The notes under the pieces were generated by a model. The model saw only the letters and a list, made by a program, of their open reading frames with translations, was not told where the DNA came from and did not search any database. A DNA stretch of 36,439 bases from Pelargonium nanum (Eukaryota > Streptophyta > Magnoliopsida > Geraniales > Geraniaceae): positions 1 to 36,439 of the forward strand of contig JAYMTF010000438.1 of the NCBI GenBank assembly GCA_036897485.1, read 5' to 3'. The stretch's first letter is position 1, and each line of letters starts with the position of its first letter. A program made the position numbers and the translations under genes. Below are positions 1 through 11,074 of this stretch, piece after piece.

Positions 1-217
1 TATTTTATATTAAAAATGCCACGTCATCGATACTTAACAGTTTCCGGTCTCCAATTTTGACGGAATGTCCTTGTACGGCTCGGTTTTCGGAAACGTTTGG
101 ACTAAAACGGCTCTTTCGCCTATCTTTTGGATTGAAATGGCACGTTTGATAGTTCAATGACCAAATTGACACGAAGCAAATAGTTTAGTGACTATTTTGG
201 ACTTTTTTCCCTTAATT
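1..217. repeat. Edge of a diverged dispersed repeat
   Basis: The first 217 bases carry recurring phrases of the kind 'gactattttggac' and 'caatgaccaaattgac', alternating with short T or A runs. The same style of phrase occurs in the fold-back element near 32951-33276, which ends in a similar 'ttgggtctttt' motif. I read this as the right end of a related non-autonomous element cut by the window edge. Only one end is visible, so neither family nor length can be given. Confidence 0.3.
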
Positions 218-2340
218 ATGATGATAACAATGTCTTACATTTCATTACATTATCTCTAATCGAAATCTAATTAGGAATATTAGACCCTAAAGGTAGCTTT
301 AGCTTCTTGCAATTGTTATACTCAAATCTCATTTGATGATTCATATGGATTGCCACTAAATCTTAGTTGCATATTAGTTGACAAGTCAATTCGTATTGTT
401 ATTATATAATTGTCACATTATGAAATCTATGCTTTTTACCTTGTATCATAATAATTTCTTTAATCAACTTCAAAATAGGAGTTAGATTCTAGAGGTAGCT
501 TTACTTGTCCCAACCGCTATATTCCAATATCATATTACATTATTACTAAGAATTATGACGGAATGTTATATACATATTCGTTCAAGCATCAATTCATATT
601 TCTATAGTTTGATTATGATTTCATAAAATCATTGTCGAATATGAAAATTATGTCTTAGAACTATTTTCCAATAATAATAATAATAATTTAATGGATCCAG
701 TTGCATGATAAGAGCGTATATAATAGAGGTGAGACGTCTAATCAAAAGTTAGGTAAGTCAAACATTCAAAACGATGTTGTTTTAAATAAATTGTTAAAAA
801 TAATATTAAAACTACATAGTTTTAATTGATTTTTCATGTAAGAGAGATGTTTAGAATATCAAAACTACAACCGGTCTTGGTACTCTAAATATTTTGCGTT
901 GTCTTGTTGACCAACGGTTCACGTTAGGTTCACAAAGTATTACTCACTTATTTTTTATTTGTGGATGTTCTAAGGTGTCTCCTGCTTCTTTTTGGTACCT
1001 GCGCGACATGCTCGAAATAAGGCTCTCAGAAGTTAAAGCCTCTCTACCTAAGTCCGAACTCTCCAACAATTGTCTCTTTAGAATATGTGTTTACCTTTCT
1101 ATCATTTGTTTTGTTCTATTTGGGCCTTCATTCTATGTTGGCGGCGTGTACTGGGCAGCTATTGTGGCATGCAACCCATTTTCTGGGTATTAGCGCTCAT
1201 GTATCAACAAAAGCTGTGTGGTTTTGATATTCTTATCAACTATATCATTTTAGGAGTTTGACTTATCTAAATAGAAGTAAGTAGATTCAGGTCCATCACT
1301 TCATTTTCTTTATCTAACTCAATAACATTTTATTTTACTATTTAAAATGTTACTATTTTTGCTTATTAGGGATGATTACTCCTTGAATAGTTTTGGTGGT
1401 ACTGTGGGTATAATAATCTCATCTTTATGATGGCATGACTCCTGTACAATATAGTAGTGTCATTGATTAACAGTTATATATTTTTTAATAAAAGAAATTC
1501 ATTTTTTTCCAAATCAATTCATACATGCCTACACATCCAAGGTTTTAGACTAATTCAAAATAGTCTCCCAGTCAACTAGAACTTTTCAAATTTTGCTCCA
1601 CTGTTTTTTTTAAGTTTATCTTAAATTGTATATTGAATTTCTTTTAAAACTATTAATTTGTGGAAAGATAAACACTAATGGTCTCAAAGTTATACCAAAT
1701 TTAATGTAGAAATGACGTGATATGTTAAATGTCATATTTTAGCTTAAATGAATAATAACAAAATACATGTAATACTATTTAATTGAAATGCTATCTATAA
1801 AATTGAATTACTGAAATTTGAATTTTTGAAAATTTTGAAAATTTTGATTTGTTTGAGAAAAACAAATCTATACAAAGTTTTGAGAACTGCACGTCATTTT
1901 GTACAAAATTTTAGATAAATAACATATTTCATAAACATTTTATCGAGAATAACTCGATTTGAGAAGATAAATTGAGCTGAGCAAATAACTTTCACACGAC
2001 TTAAATAAATCGAAGAATTAAACTAAAATTAAGAAATGATCTCAAAATTAATCTCAAAATTAGGCCATCAACATGGGAGGAATCTAAATTTAGCTGAAAT
2101 GTCACTTCACTTGTTTGCATCCATCCTAGTTTCAAGGTCAAATCAAACACACCTCTCTATCTTCTCTCTCTAAACCCAACACGGTTTTGACTAAAAAATA
2201 TATTAATCATTTTTAAAAAAATAAAAAATTTAAAAATTTAAAAATTTAATTTATTGAGAGAAAACGAAAATAGATCCACCCTGAAACAGCACTTCACAAA
2301 ACAAAGAAAATAAGAGAAAAAAAGAAAATACAGAAACACA
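218..2340. other. AT-rich spacer upstream of the GAUT gene
   Basis: No gene is supported here. The stretch is AT-rich with many homopolymer runs. An open frame at 894-1193 starts with TTG rather than ATG. It contains a short segment (SITHLFFIC) faintly like the zinc-finger end of plant LINE reverse transcriptases, but it lacks the paired cysteines and I do not call it. The last few hundred bases presumably hold the GAUT promoter. I could not pick out a convincing TATA box. Confidence 0.6.
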
Positions 2341-2353
2341 AAAACACCCACAC

Positions 2354-2398
2354 TTTCTCTCTCTTCTCCTCTCTCTTCTCCTCTCTCTCTCTCTCTCT
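2354..2398 (+). promoter_or_regulatory. CT-rich tract (Y patch/GAGA type) at the GAUT transcription start region
   Basis: A 45-base pyrimidine run built of CT and CTT repeats ends about 300 bases before the GAUT start codon. Such tracts commonly mark plant core promoters or the beginning of 5' leaders. If transcription starts near here, all the upstream ORFs listed below lie in the mRNA leader. The start site itself is inferred. Confidence 0.5.
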
Positions 2399-2492
2399 GA
2401 TCTATGGGAGAGAAAGCTCCCTAACCAGAATACCCAATTTCGAATTCAAATCGAGGTTCGAATTTTGACGACAACCCAGTTGGCGAAATCCA

Positions 2493-2639
2493 ATGCGGCA
2501 TTTGGGAAGACCCGAAAACAGCATAGATTTGAACAACACGACCCAGAGGAGATCTCAATTCTGCGGATCTGATGGTGGCTATTCCTGGACAACTCGGCGC
2601 ACAGGTTGGTGTTTCCAAGTTGGGAGGTTCTTGTGCTAG
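2493..2639 (+). other. Upstream ORF 1 of the GAUT leader (48 codons)
   Basis: An ATG at 2493 opens a 48-codon frame that ends at TAG 2637-2639, before the main start. A still shorter ORF of six codons precedes it at 2404-2424. The context of the 2493 ATG is weak because position -3 is a C. The peptide resembles nothing I know. Its relevance depends on transcription starting upstream of it. Confidence 0.4.
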
Positions 2640-2730
2640 GGTTGTTGTTGTGGTTGCTATTGTTGTTATTGTTGTTGTTGTTGGAAGCAACGACCTGGGG
2701 CGATGCAGCTTCATTTCTCGCCTAGCATGA
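2572..2730 (+). other. Upstream ORF 2, overlapping the GAUT start out of frame (52 codons)
   Basis: ATG 2572 opens a 52-codon frame that ends at TGA 2728-2730, so it runs 28 bases past the GAUT ATG at 2703 in another frame. A GTT/ATT triplet repeat at 2641-2683 gives the peptide a run of about 14 Val, Ile and Ala residues that would look like a membrane segment. The context has C at -3 and G at +4, which is mediocre, so leaky scanning could let ribosomes reach the main start, which has G at -3. That this ORF is translated is an inference. Confidence 0.4.
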
Positions 2731-5700
2731 GAAGCATCACGATATCGAGCAGCAATGGGTTTATTGACTTGATGAAGATCAAGGTTGCAGCTCGCCACAT
2801 CTCGTACCGGACTCTTTTCCACACTATTCTCATCCTCGCTTTCTTGTTGCCCTTTGTTTTTATTCTCACCGCAGTCGTTACTCTCGAAGGTGTCAACAAG
2901 TGTTCCTCATTTGGTACTCCCTTTTATTTTCTTACTTTTTCAAGTTTTGCATTTCCCATTTTGTTTTGATTTGATTGGGAGTTGAGATTTGGATTGGGCG
3001 GATCTTGGTTTCGTGTGATTTGTTGTGTTGTCGATGCGATTTTCTTATTGATCTGTGCGGTTGAACGAAATGTATCGGATTGATGTTGAATTCGGGGTTA
3101 TTGGGTTCTGGTTTGGTTGTTGAAATTTTGAATTTTTATGTTGGTTGTTTTGGTTTTAGAAGTTGGGGGTGTTGACAGACTTGTGTGGTTATTCATGTTG
3201 ATGAGGGATCTGAATCGAATGAAACTTTTGCTGATTTCCTTTGGGTTGAATCTGAATCGATTTTGTCTCGGGCGATTGCAGTGTTAATTTGAATTCTTTG
3301 GTTTGGTGTGATAGATTTGTTGCAATATTCTTTCGTGTACAGTTAGTAGCATATGTTCATTTTGGGTTTTGAATCAATTTAATAAGATTTGTTAGAAGAA
3401 AAAATGTCTTTCAAGCTAATTACTTTTCTCCATGTTTGAAAGAAGTTTTTGTCAAGTCGAGCTGAATTCACAGTAGATTAGTAGCAAGATTTGTTTTTGT
3501 TAGTCTTTTGAAGTGCATAATTTAAATATTGTTGTCTATCTTAATTTCTGTCTAGATTTAATTGTGGTTTAACTGTTTAAGCCATGTGATGATTTGGATT
3601 CTTGATTCACCAAATTTGGAGTAAGTAGAGTTGGTTCCTGCTAGGTTGAGTCAACCACACACACATCTGTTACCTGTCATGTGATTCCTGGAACGTAGTT
3701 CTCATGAGAGTTTATTGTCATACCTTAGTGTGTTTATGTGGCGGATCATCATTTTTGTTCTTGATTTCTTTTCCGTTTCAGATTGTTTAGGTAGGCGGTT
3801 AGGACCGCGGCTCCTTGGTAGGGTTGATGATTCAGGGGTAAGTAAAATTTCTTATTCATATGCTTTGAATTTTTTCCCTACATCTATGTCCATAATTACT
3901 TGAATTTTCTGTTTCATATTCTTCTTTGAGCTGCTACATGCTTATGCTGCTAATCTAATCTTATCATCAACTTTTGTGGTGATGATGGCCTAGCAGAGAC
4001 TGGTTAGAGACTTTCACAAGATTCTAAATCAAGTCAACACTGAGGAGATCCCAGATAATATAAAGCCGTTAGATTCTTTTGATCAACTTGTTTCTGATAT
4101 GAAGGACAACCAGTATGATGCAAGGAAATTCGCTTTCATGTTAAGGGCAATGGTATGTTGGATTCCAGAATATATTATTGTTTATAAGTTCTAAATGTAG
4201 TAAACTAGTAATTACTTTGGGAAAAAAGTGAGGGTCTTCTAAACCGAAGTTTCTATGCAATGATTTTTATCTCACTGTTCTTCATGTTTTTGTATTGCAC
4301 TTTTCAAATCATTGAATACAAAGCCAGCATCAATGAGGTTCTAATCCTGTGCTTGATAAGATTTCACTAAGAACTAGCCCCTCATGTTTCAATTCACTAA
4401 TATTTTACACTGTACAGTATTATTAATGGAAAAACACACACTAGTGGGCAACTGGTTAATCTACTGGAATCCTGAGTTTTTATTTATTATTTATTTTTAC
4501 TTTCTGAAAACAAATTGGATTTTTAGGGTGAAGTGGTGAAAATGTACCCCCCTCTGTTTGCATCTAAATCATATTTTTGAAGTTGCCATTTTTGGTAATG
4601 AACTAAGGATTAGTACCGTTAGAAACAAATCTGTTTTACCCCTGTTTTCTCTCAGACAGACTCATGCAGTCTAGAAAACTGGTCAAAAGCCATCATTTTA
4701 CTGGTGAACATGATCAAGGCAACTGATATATCTTAGAAGCTGTTGCTTTATCAGGAACTCAAAAGAAAGAAGACGTAATTGATATAATCAAACTGAGCTT
4801 TACTAGAAGGGGAGCCATGGAAGATTTTGGAATGGATCCATATCAAATGCTAAAATACCCAATCACAATACAGCTATAACCGCCTCACTATAAATCTCAG
4901 CACTGAAAATAGTCGGTTTCAAACTAGGAATCATATATCGAGCATTGTCCAAGTTAGGATATACTTAAAATTTTAGTTTCACCTCAATTCGTACATGCTT
5001 TTCGGTCGTAGCATGTACACATATCTTTACTCTTTTGCTTTTGCATTCTGTAACCCAATTCAACCTATGGTTGAAACATGGTTTGCAATCAGCCTCTAGT
5101 GTACTCTAAGTTGAAACATTTGCTACTTAGCTTCCACTTTAGGACTTACACTTACCTCTTAGTTTTAGTGACCCAGCTGAGCACAGTCCTAGGTTTGATA
5201 TATCACACATTTTCTGAGCCCGTCAAAGCTATGTCTGAAACTGAGATAATCATTTCAGCAATTTGCTAGACTAATCTTTGGTTCAATTTGAAAGGAAGCT
5301 TTCCAGGTTGTTGTGTTGTCTGTCATTTTGTGATATGGAGATGCTTGGAATTCAGATTTTCTAGACCAGTTTTTGTGTTTCTAAATTTTTGGTTGGACTC
5401 TTTTCTGATATTTGTTTTTCTCCTTGATCTGCCTTTTTGTAGCTGGGACTATACCATAATAACTTATCGATATGTTAGATATTGTGATTGTTGGATTGCT
5501 TTGCATGCTTTGCAGCAGGGCTTTAGACAGCAGTCCTTTTTTGCTGTTGTTGCTTCATGTTTGTTGTTGCCTTTTTTCATTCAGCATAATTCTATTTAGT
5601 CATCAAAGTCTTGAATACCTTTTCCATTTTATGGTTGATTGAGTCAAAGACTATGCATCTTCACCTTATTTTTGCTTTAGATCATGCATAGTATATTCTC

Positions 5701-8700
5701 GTCTTATAGAAGGTCATAGTTGTGCTTGAAATGACAGTCTTGATTTGAAATAACCTATATTGGTCTTAACCAAGCATTTGTAGTCCTTGTTCTCATGTTA
5801 GTTATCTATTGCAATGAATCCTAAGGTCTGATTAAACATTCTGTTCACACTTCACACATTATTCTGAATATCTTATTCAGCCTGTTACTATATTTGTGCA
5901 AAGCATGGCACTTCAGATAGTTTTTTGTTTGTCAAATCTGACTCCAATAATTGTGCATGGTGGTCAAATGTCAAACTTTTCAATGTCACTAGTCGTAATG
6001 CCCCCTATACACCATCTGGACAAGTGATACGAATGGAATAACTGCTCCGTTCTTCCCCAATGTTTTTATTTGTGTCTAAAGAAACTTTAGAAAGATCCTT
6101 CCCTGTTGCTTCAAGTCTTTCAATAAAAAATCTGGATGCTAAAGTTACTCATGTGGTTATTCTTGTTAAACCAATGATTTTGTACTCTATCCATGGCAAC
6201 TGCCAGCATGAAAGGGAAACGGATGAAGTTGGATTTACCCTAGGTATCAGATGAAACTTTTTATACGAGGAGGCTTTTCTGTGTAGTTGTACTTCTTCCC
6301 ATTCATGCCTAGTGTACCCACGAGGACTCCCGTAAACAATATGAATATCTTCTTTGTTCCTATTTCGTAGTATAACCTTTCTTAGTCCTTTTGAGCTGTA
6401 GCCAACTAAAGTATGCATTGACCTTCTATTTTTGTGGCTGATGGAAGCAAGTTACTGGTTTCATTCACTTGTACTTTTTATCTAGAGGCTCTTTTTCAAA
6501 AATACATCTTTTGTGAGTTACCATGTTGTCCTAGATCAGAGCACTAGTACCCTTGCTTACCATCTATATATCAGTGATTATAGATTTTTAAAGTGTGTTT
6601 ATAGGATGCTCATTATCATTAGTCTCTCCTCTTCTTTCATTAATATTAATGCACCATTAAATGGTTTTGGTGCATACGAGGAGGCTTTCAAAAACTACTT
6701 TTATATATCTTTATCTCCATGGTTTCAAACTTCAACTAAAGTCGTTCATTATTCATTTCCCCCCCTAAAATTTGTCTTGTAACAGATGGAGAAACTTGAA
6801 AGGGAAGCTAGGGAGTCTAAATTTGCAGAGCTGATGAACAAACACTTTGCTGCCAGCTCCATTCCAAAAGGCATCCACTGCCTTGCCCTGCGTTTGACAG
6901 ATGAATATTCCTCTAATGCCCACGCACGCAAACAGTTGCCTTCTCCGGAGTTGCTCCCTGTGCTCTCCGACAACTCCTACCACCACTTTGTCCTGTCAAC
7001 TGATAACATTTTGGCTGCTTCAGTTGTTGTCAATTCTGCTATCCAGTCATCATTAAACCCTGAAAAGATAGTTTTCCACATCATTACTGACAAGAAAACT
7101 TATGCGGGTATGCACTCATGGTTTGCATTAAACCCAACTTCCCCCGCTATTGTTGAAGTGAAAGGCATTCACCAATTTGAGTGGTTAACGAGGGAGAATG
7201 TACCAGTGCTTGAAGCTGTTGAAAATCATAATGGTATAAGGAGTTATTACCATGGGAACCACGTTGCTGGGGCCAATCTCAGCAATACAAATCCACAGAC
7301 ATTTGCTTCAAAGTTGCAGTCTAGAAGTCCAAAGTATATTTCCTTGCTCAACCATCTTCGCATATATATACCAGAGGTAATTGACGCGAGGCATTCCTTT
7401 TGTTAATTCGATACCTGAAAGTTTGTTGTTTTCTGTTTCACTAAAAATAAAGAAGATAGATAAAAAGGAAATAAATGTAATCGAAGAAAATTCGGAAGTC
7501 TATTTTTTAAGATATAAATCTGCATTCTCGGTTTCTGAATTTTGTACAGAAATCTCTTTCATTCCTTACTATCTTGCTGATTTCATGTTTAATAATTTTG
7601 GCTTCTAGCACAACGATATTGAAGTCTCCTTATTTTGACACCAATTTTATGTTGGCTGAACAAATTTAAAGTGCTCCCTCCTGCCCAAAATGAGTGTCTT
7701 GTTTCTCTTGAATTTTGATTGTTATCATTTTTAGAAAGTTTGTTATGCATGAATTACCAATAATAACCCCATAAGAAGTTAGTTAGATTTCCTTGAGTTT
7801 GTTACAGCACATGCTGCGTATGGGGGTACAAGGGGAAATGTTCACCACTAACTTCTTAATTTTTCCCAAAAAATAATACAAGACACTTATTTTGTGACGG
7901 ACGGAGTATTTAACATTGTGAAGTGAATTTCTATCTTGATTTGGGGTTGCTCTAGGAATTAATATTTGGTTTTTATTGGCAGGGATTGTTTTGGTGTAGT
8001 GGTCTTCTGAAATTATTTTAAATAGCCTTATATAATCAGTATTAAATGGTTTATGCAATAAAAGGGGGGAAATAGATGTCCATGAGAAGAAGTCATGTTC
8101 GTCATGAAATGTGAAGTGGTTTACATGCATGGTTTTTTTAGAGAAGGAAAGGGAAGTTTGGTTATGTGTACATTTATAAATGTTACAGAGATTTAGAACT
8201 CGCTGACTTAGGTTGTTACTGTATTGTGCTTTTGTATTTCTTACTGTTATTTGTTTATTCTTTCGGAATATAGTTATGCTGACTATATATGTTGAACAGC
8301 TGTTTCCAAGCCTTGATAAGGTCGTCTTCTTAGATGATGACATTGTGATTCAGAAAGATCTTTCTCCACTTTTTGAAATTGACCTTGGTGGAAAGGTTAA
8401 TGGAGCTGTAGAAACTTGTAAAGGTGATGATGACTGGGTAATGTCTAAGCGATTCAGGAACTACTTCAATTTTTCTCATCCCCTCATCTCAAAGAATTTG
8501 AATCCTGAAGAATGTGCGTGGGCTTATGGGATGAATATATTTGATCTTCGTGCATGGAGGAACACAAAAATAAGGGAAACTTATCACTCCTGGCTGAAAG
8601 AGGTAATATCTAAATACTAAATTTTTCAAAATCTTATATTACAACCTTCCCGTGGGTTTGATTTATAATGAGGAATAAGAGACAACAGAGCAGATGGTTT

Positions 8701-9598
8701 ATTATTTTTAAACTAGGAAATAGAACGTCATTTTCCTTTCCTGCATGAGTTCCACATCTATGACTATCGTTCCTGATATCATGGATTATTTCTTTGCTGC
8801 CATGGCCTTTTTAGTTCCTACTATATTCTTATTTATGGATGCGTTTACATCATTCAGTTATGTTATGTATATAGCACACCTATTCAGTTATTGCCTTAAA
8901 GACAACCTAATTTCTTTTCCGTTTTCTAGGTTTGGCATAAGAAAGTATTGTTCTGCAATTTAATTGATCCTAGTTAAAGAGTTTTGGGTTTATGACTTAA
9001 GTTAGTTTTTAGGGTTAAAGTTTATAAATATTCTCCAACTATACTCTTGATTCCCAATTTTTTTTTTCAATCACCAATGATCCTCCAACTATTCTATCTC
9101 ATCACCATTGTCTAAAAATGCATTTTCTATCCATTTATGAAAAAAATTAGTTAAGATGCTGGAATCTGAATATATTCAGGTTTGTTCTTCTGTGATCATT
9201 GGTGATTTAAAAATAATAAAAAAAACTTGTTTGAGGAACTGCATTTAATTCTTGTTAAATATCATAATGTTTTCAATTATTTTCTGCTCAAAATGTGACT
9301 TGTTGTGCTGCAGAATCTGAAATCAAACCTAACAATGTGGAAGCTTGGAACGCTGCCTCCTGCTTTGATTGCGTTTAGAGGTCATGTTCGTCCTATCGAC
9401 CCATCATGGCACATGCTTGGCTTAGGATATCAAACCAATACCAATATTGAGAATGTGAAAAAGGCCGCAGTTATCCACTATAACGGGCAGTCAAAGCCAT
9501 GGCTGCAGATTGGCTTTGAGCATCTGCGGCCATTCTGGACCAAGTATGTTAACTATTCCAGTGATTTTATAAGGAACTGCCACATCTTGGAGTCGTAG
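2703..9598 (+). CDS. GAUT14: Galacturonosyltransferase, GAUT13/14 type (GT8 family), six coding exons
   Basis: Coding exons are 2703-2913, 3782-3837, 3997-4152, 6786-7376, 8300-8602 and 9314-9598. All have GT-AG borders and stay in phase, giving 533 aa, the length I recall for Arabidopsis GAUT13/14. The protein is type II: a short basic cytosolic N-terminus, one membrane segment at about residues 39-61, then a stem and a lumenal GT8 domain. The FLDDDI motif (Asp350-352) supplies the metal/UDP-sugar DxD site. Residues 494-502 (HYNGQSKPW) are the conserved GT8 C-terminal motif. The family transfers galacturonic acid from UDP-GalA during pectin (homogalacturonan) synthesis in the Golgi. The N-terminus MQLHFSPSMRSITISSSN is close to what I remember of GAUT13/14 and unlike most other GAUTs. 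The activity of this subgroup is inferred from the family. Intron 3 is long (2.6 kb) and holds no recognisable gene. The exon 3 acceptor is ambiguous by one codon (tagcag). GAUT13 versus GAUT14 rests on synteny only. Confidence 0.95.
7674..7906. mobile_element. Stowaway-like MITE (Tc1/mariner type) in GAUT intron 4
   Basis: The left end reads ctccctcctgcccaaaatga and continues gtgtcttgt to 7702. The right end at 7878-7906 is its reverse complement at 24 of 29 positions. CTCCCTCCGTCCC-type termini are the hallmark of Stowaway MITEs. A TA follows the right end (7907-7908), as expected for a TA target duplication, but the left flank reads TG, so that copy is mutated. The element is 233 bases, has no coding capacity and is old enough to have diverged termini. 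Confidence 0.75.
9069..9207. repeat. Inverted repeat with exact 14-bp arms in GAUT intron 5
   Basis: aatcaccaatgatc at 9069-9082 returns as its exact reverse complement at 9194-9207. An A/T run lies just outside each arm. The phrase 'ctccaactat' also occurs twice on the left side. This looks like the core of a small fold-back or MITE element. I could not settle its outer borders or family. Confidence 0.5.
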
Positions 9599-10659
9599 TC
9601 ATTCAACTAGTGGAGCTAAGAACAAAGAGATGGGACAGGGAAAAGGCAGGCAGGCGCAAGTGATATGGGGTCCACGTGTTTTTTGCCACTCGAAATTTCT
9701 GTTGATGCCTATGGTGAGAAGACAAGCAGAAAACCGGGCCGGAGGGTGATACATACCAGATCCTGATTGACCTTAGCCCCTTGGAACTTTTCCCGGGAAG
9801 AACCCACAGCACAGCCATGAGATTCATTCTTTCAATCTGTAACATAGCAATCCATCAGTTTATTTTTTGGTTGGAGAAAGGACACTATTATTGGTCTTCA
9901 TCGGGGGAACCTTGCCTTATTTTTTAGCGCATAGTCAAGAATAAAATGAATACACAGGATATAAGTAGTGTCTATGTCAATGTCATTTATACTGATCATC
10001 CGTCGGTTAGGGTTAGGGCAGGTCTTCTGTTCTGTCATCTGTGTAAGAGATGCTGAGGCCGAGGCTTGAGGCTCCCCTTTTAGCCCGTAAATCTTTATTT
10101 GTTACTTGTTTGTTCTTTTCATGTTGTCGAAAAGTGTCTCCAATTTTACCTCTGCAATCAATTTGGCATCGTTAATATGTTGTTGATTCATAGGCGTAGG
10201 TCGTGGAGATTGTACTGAATTGAAGCGGTATTTGTTATGTATTATTCGTACGCAAAAAAAAATGTGCAGAAAGATTCTTTTTTTGGAAAATAGTAATGTT
10301 TGAGAGTGTCTCATAAGCATCTACTTGTATATAATGTATGTATCATTTTGCTAAAAGTCCAAATATGATGCCCTTCTGAAATTTATATAAAAAGAAAGAG
10401 AAAGATTCTTTGTAATGTAAAGAACAAGAACAAGCAAGTTTGATTAGCAATGTTCCTATCCTTAAAATAAGGAAAACATTGCATTTTAAAAAGTTGATGA
10501 TGACAAGAAAGCCATTAAAAATACTTGTAATCTTCTTTCCAGCAGGGAAAGAACATTTCATTAGACAGTTTTTGGCATTTAGGTCTCAATGATTTGATTG
10601 TATGATTAATGCTAATTGGAAGAATCCTAAAAGGTGGTTGACGTGTCAAAACTTGTAAT
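9599..10659 (+). other. GAUT 3' UTR and following spacer
   Basis: No gene is seen. The first 350-500 bases are probably the GAUT 3' UTR, since an AATAAA poly(A) signal lies at 9940-9945. Open frames on the minus strand here (9603-9845, 10102-10320, 10343-10561) show no family resemblance and look like chance. Confidence 0.5.
9940..9945 (+). promoter_or_regulatory. Candidate poly(A) signal AATAAA for the GAUT gene
   Basis: A canonical AATAAA lies 342 bases after the GAUT stop codon, a normal 3' UTR length for plants. Plant poly(A) signals are loose, so other sites may also be used. Confidence 0.45.
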
Positions 10660-10670
10660 TTCTATGGCAA

Positions 10671-10887
10671 TTTTTTTCCGGTTTATATCATGGGTTCTTG
10701 AGCGGGCCCGTACACTCGCGGTTGACATTTTTAATGAGTTTTATCACACAGAAACTAATCCTCATTCGAGATTTGTTCACAGTTAAATCCTTCACCTCTC
10801 CTCATGAGTGTGTTGAGCGGGAATCGAACGCAAGCGCTCTTCCCACTGACGCAGCCTGTGTTGCCAACTACGCCACTACCATTGCGT
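10671..10887 (-). mobile_element. tRNA-derived SINE, full copy
   Basis: Read on the minus strand, the element begins near 10887. It has an RNA polymerase III A box tggcgtagttgg (10864-10875) and, 34 bases on, a B box gttcgattcc (10820-10829). It ends in an A run (T run 10671-10677 on plus). A 10-base target duplication, tctatggcaa at 10661-10670 and tctatgacaa at 10888-10897, flanks it with one mismatch. The A/B box pair, the A tail and the duplication together mark a tRNA-derived SINE. The open frame on the plus strand is antisense to it and not a gene. Confidence 0.8.
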
Positions 10888-10897
10888 TCTATGACAA

Positions 10898-11067
10898 TTT
10901 TTAATGAGTTTTATCACACAGAAACTAATCCTCATTCGAGATTTGTTCATAGTTAAAGCCTTCACCTCTCCTCATGAGTGTGTTGAGCGGGAATCGAACG
11001 CAAGCGCTTTCCCCACTGCCGCAGCCTGTGTTGCCAACTATGCCACTACCATTGCGTTCTATGGCAA
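10898..11067 (-). mobile_element. Second, tandem SINE copy (3'-truncated)
   Basis: This copy repeats the first at an exact 170-base offset with only a few substitutions, including the A box (11034-11045, tggcatagttgg) and the B box (10990-10999). It lacks the roughly 50-base 3' tail of the first copy and is followed by a third copy of the tctatggcaa flank (11058-11067). The pair probably arose by unequal exchange or slippage between flanking duplications rather than by two insertions. Confidence 0.75.
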
Positions 11068-11074
11068 TTTTTAT

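Noticed and set aside
894..1193. 99-residue open frame with a faint LINE zinc-finger look (SITHLFFIC)
   Set aside because: It starts with TTG, lacks the paired cysteines and has no neighbouring reverse-transcriptase motif, so the resemblance is too weak.
2421..2822. Minus-strand open frame across the GAUT leader
   Set aside because: It is antisense to exon 1 and the GTT repeat; its Thr run is just the complement of that repeat.
4153..6785. Several open frames of 60-100 codons in GAUT intron 3, and a repeated 15-base phrase 'atacgaggaggcttt'
   Set aside because: The flanking exons splice in phase across it, the frames show no family resemblance, and the repeat is too short to mean much.
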